A stretch of DNA of 64,000 nt from Halopiger aswanensis (lineage in GTDB: Archaea > Halobacteriota > Halobacteria > Halobacteriales > Natrialbaceae), in NCBI RefSeq assembly GCF_003610195.1, contig NZ_RAPO01000004.1, forward strand, positions 248,001 to 312,000. Reading direction: 5' to 3'. The notes beneath the pieces are model-generated. The model saw only the letters and a list, made by a program, of their open reading frames with translations. It was not told the origin of the DNA and searched no databases. Below, in pieces: positions 61,950 to 64,000 of this stretch. The stretch's first letter is position 1. The number at the start of each line of letters is the position of its first letter. The translations under genes were made by a program, and so were the position numbers.

Positions 61950-63924
61950 CAGACTGTCGGACCTGCGGCCGTTCCGTCTCGACACGGTCGCGGCGATCGG
62001 CGGGCTCGCGATCGCGTTGGCGCTACTTCCGCTTCGCCTGTTCGCGTCGCAGGTTTACCTCGACACGGTGCCGATCGTCCTCGGCACTGCGTGTGCGTTG
62101 TATCTCGTCTCGCTGTACCAGGAAGACGACGCGCGAACGTTGCCGACGTTGCCGTCGGGCGTGACGATGGCGCTGCCGAGCGTCGTGCTCGTCGGACTCG
62201 CGGCGCTCGTGGCGCTCGTGGTCGTCCAGGGGACGCGAACGCCGGTCTTTTTCGGCGCGGCGAGCGTCGTCGGGACGCTGCTGGTCGGCCAGATCCTCTT
62301 CGCGAGCGATCGCGATCTCCATCCGGGACTGCTGGTTCTCCAGATCGTCCTGTTCGCGGTCGTCTTCCGGTTTACCGCGCTGTACGCCACGCCGGGATTC
62401 GTCGGGATCGACATCTGGACGCACGCGGAGCTCACGCGCTCGATTCTCGCCGAACAGTCCCTCAGCGGTATCGCCGACGACAAACACTACGCCGCGCCGT
62501 TCTACCACCTGCTGGTCGCGGCGTCGGCGCTGCTGTACGACGTGCCGGTCAAACTCGCGATCTACCTCTCCGTCGGGCTCGTGATGCCGCTGTCGATCCT
62601 GTTGGTCTACGCGGCCACGAACCTGCTCGCCGAGGCGCGGTGGGCGACGCTCGCGACGGCGTTCTACGCGTTCGCCAGCCACGTCTCCATGTGGGGAATC
62701 CACCTCATTCCGACGAGTCTGGGGCTGCTTTTCTTCCTCGGCATGCTGTACGCGCTGATCCGCGTGATGCGCATCGAGTACACGATGCGCGACTTCGCCC
62801 TCCTGCTGGTGCTGAGCATCGCCGTCGTTCTCACACACCAGGTGTCGACGTTCATCATGCTCGTGTTGTTGCTGGCGGCGTTCGTCGCACAACTCGTGTT
62901 CGTCGTCGGCCCGCTCGGGCTCACGCGAGTCGACGCGAGCGTCTTCCGGGCGAAGAAACCGGTCAACCTCGTCGGGCTCGTCGTCTTCAACTTCGGGCTG
63001 ACGATCTTCGCCTGGTCGCTGACGCCCTACCGGCAGGACTCGTTCCTCGAAACCGTCCTGAGTTACTTCACGCAGACGCTCGAGGAGAGCGCCGGCTTCC
63101 TCAACATCGCCAGCGGGTCGACGGGCGAGGAGACCGATGCCGCGGCGACGACCTCGACGACGCTGCTCGATCAGGTCGTCCCCTACGTGGACACACTCGG
63201 GTTCCTGCTCCTGCTGGGTGCGACGTTCGTCGGCTGTCTGTACGTCGTCCACAGACGCCGCGCGGAGCAATCGGTGTTCACGCTGTTGCTCGCCTCCGCG
63301 TTCATGCTCGTGTTCGTCCTCGGGTTCCCGATGTTCGGCATCCACAACTTCATCCCGACACGCTGGTTCGCGTTCCTCTACGCGCCGATGGCGGTGCTGG
63401 GGGCGATCGGACTCCGAACCTTCAGCGAGAAACTGAACCCCACGATCGTCGTCTCGGTCCTGCTGCTGTTCGTCCTCGTCTATCCGGGAGCGATGCTGCT
63501 CGCCCCCGAGAGCAACATCGACAACCCGGTCTTCCCGGGTCAACACGAACGGCTCGCGTACGACGAGTCCGAACTCGCGGCGGCCGAATCGATCGCCGAA
63601 CTGACCGGCTCGCCCGACGGGAGCGAGATCCGGCCCGACCAGCGGCTCTACACGGATCACCCGTACCAGACGGTGATGAGTCGAACCGGGGCCTATCCGT
63701 CGACGACGACCGCGACGGTCCCCGACGGCGGAACCGCGGGCCACGAGTACACGGTCTACCGGTCGGCGCAGTCGGCCGACGACACTGGCGTCTACTTCGT
63801 CGGCGAAAACGGCGAGGCCCGCATCCGGCAGATCGATCGAGCGCAACTGTGCCGACCGGATCAGGCGACGGTCTACACGAACGGCGAGGTCACGATGTGT
63901 ACCCCCTCTCCGGCATCGAACTGA
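61939..63924 (+). CDS. Polytopic membrane protein, GT-C / oligosaccharyltransferase-like
   Basis: 661 residues with roughly 12-14 membrane helices and an exterior C-terminal domain of about 110 residues. An acidic loop after the fourth or fifth helix (FVGIDIWTHAELTRSILAEQ) has the D-x-W-x-H pattern that GT-C enzymes use near the catalytic Asp, and FYHLLVAASALLYDVPVKLA follows. It may transfer a sugar from a dolichol-phosphate donor or be a surface-polymer ligase or polymerase. Fourth gene of the glycan operon, translationally coupled to the glycosyltransferase before it. Confidence 0.75.
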   Translation: MAYSRLSDLRPFRLDTVAAIGGLAIALALLPLRLFASQVYLDTVPIVLGTACALYLVSLYQEDDARTLPTLPSGVTMALPSVVLVGLAALVALVVVQGTRTPVFFGAASVVGTLLVGQILFASDRDLHPGLLVLQIVLFAVVFRFTALYATPGFVGIDIWTHAELTRSILAEQSLSGIADDKHYAAPFYHLLVAASALLYDVPVKLAIYLSVGLVMPLSILLVYAATNLLAEARWATLATAFYAFASHVSMWGIHLIPTSLGLLFFLGMLYALIRVMRIEYTMRDFALLLVLSIAVVLTHQVSTFIMLVLLLAAFVAQLVFVVGPLGLTRVDASVFRAKKPVNLVGLVVFNFGLTIFAWSLTPYRQDSFLETVLSYFTQTLEESAGFLNIASGSTGEETDAAATTSTTLLDQVVPYVDTLGFLLLLGATFVGCLYVVHRRRAEQSVFTLLLASAFMLVFVLGFPMFGIHNFIPTRWFAFLYAPMAVLGAIGLRTFSEKLNPTIVVSVLLLFVLVYPGAMLLAPESNIDNPVFPGQHERLAYDESELAAAESIAELTGSPDGSEIRPDQRLYTDHPYQTVMSRTGAYPSTTTATVPDGGTAGHEYTVYRSAQSADDTGVYFVGENGEARIRQIDRAQLCRPDQATVYTNGEVTMCTPSPASN

Positions 63925-64000
63925 CCGATTCTGCGCCGCTCCCGTCTTCCGTCGTCGACCGTTCGAACGGGAACGAGAACGAAAACGAGTCCACATCGAT
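63925..64000. other. Window end, no gene seen
   Basis: The 76 bases after the last stop codon show no start of another gene. Confidence 0.4.

Overview
The window is chromosomal DNA of a halophilic archaeon (class Halobacteria, most like the Natrinema/Haloterrigena/Natronorubrum group; the genus is inference). Support: high-GC genes encoding very acidic proteins, several apparently leaderless genes with an archaeal TATA box about 25 nt before the start codon, HalOD1-type and other haloarchaeal regulator families, a twin-arginine leader, a halocyanobacterium-free set of archaeal paralogues, and an Orc1/Cdc6 gene flanked by the haloarchaeal origin box TTTCACCGGAAACnnGGTGT.

Layout. 1-3480: an AT-rich, probably acquired DUF4145-like gene, a tiny membrane protein and a 5'-truncated histidine kinase. 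3483-5991: a three-gene operon (TIM-barrel PEP-hydrolase-like protein, cupin, UPF0261) that corresponds to the two halves of plant Tm-1 encoded separately. 6119-20358: sensor kinase, lipoprotein, berberine-bridge-type oxidase, several regulators (one frameshifted), DUF502 protein, a 3' remnant of an NADH-oxidase-like gene, redox enzymes, HxlR regulator with palindromic operators, arylsulfotransferase-like protein, SMR exporter and PAC2 protein.

20649-40816 is the most striking part: a ~20 kb gene set that reads as ectoine/hydroxyectoine catabolism. It holds ectoine hydrolase (doeA/eutD), two paralogous M20 amidohydrolases (candidate N-acetyl-diaminobutyrate deacetylases), a threonine-dehydratase-like EutB candidate, a RidA-type deaminase, two class III aminotransferases (one diaminobutyrate-aminotransferase-like), a BCCT transporter, a giant FAD/Fe-S oxidoreductase, a D-2-hydroxyacid dehydrogenase, a tungsten aldehyde:ferredoxin oxidoreductase where bacteria use an NAD-dependent semialdehyde dehydrogenase, and a zinc-ribbon winged-helix regulator. 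Several of its promoters share TGTGTAT/ATACACA words. A HAD remnant and an AbrB/PIN toxin-antitoxin pair sit inside it.

40964-47516: Mn/Fe superoxide dismutase, pirin, TetR regulator, a 9-bp tandem repeat, MetE-like methyltransferase, MATE exporter and small regulators. 48299-50306: a replication origin, orc1/cdc6 with about ten origin boxes on both sides and AT-rich tracts between boxes of opposite orientation. 51331-53675: exported or cell-surface proteins. 54717-63924: glmS, a membrane-anchored winged-helix regulator, and a divergently transcribed surface-glycan operon (nucleotide-sugar dehydrogenase, DUF354, glycosyltransferase, multispan GT-C-like protein).

All calls are from reading the sequence and family knowledge; no search was run.
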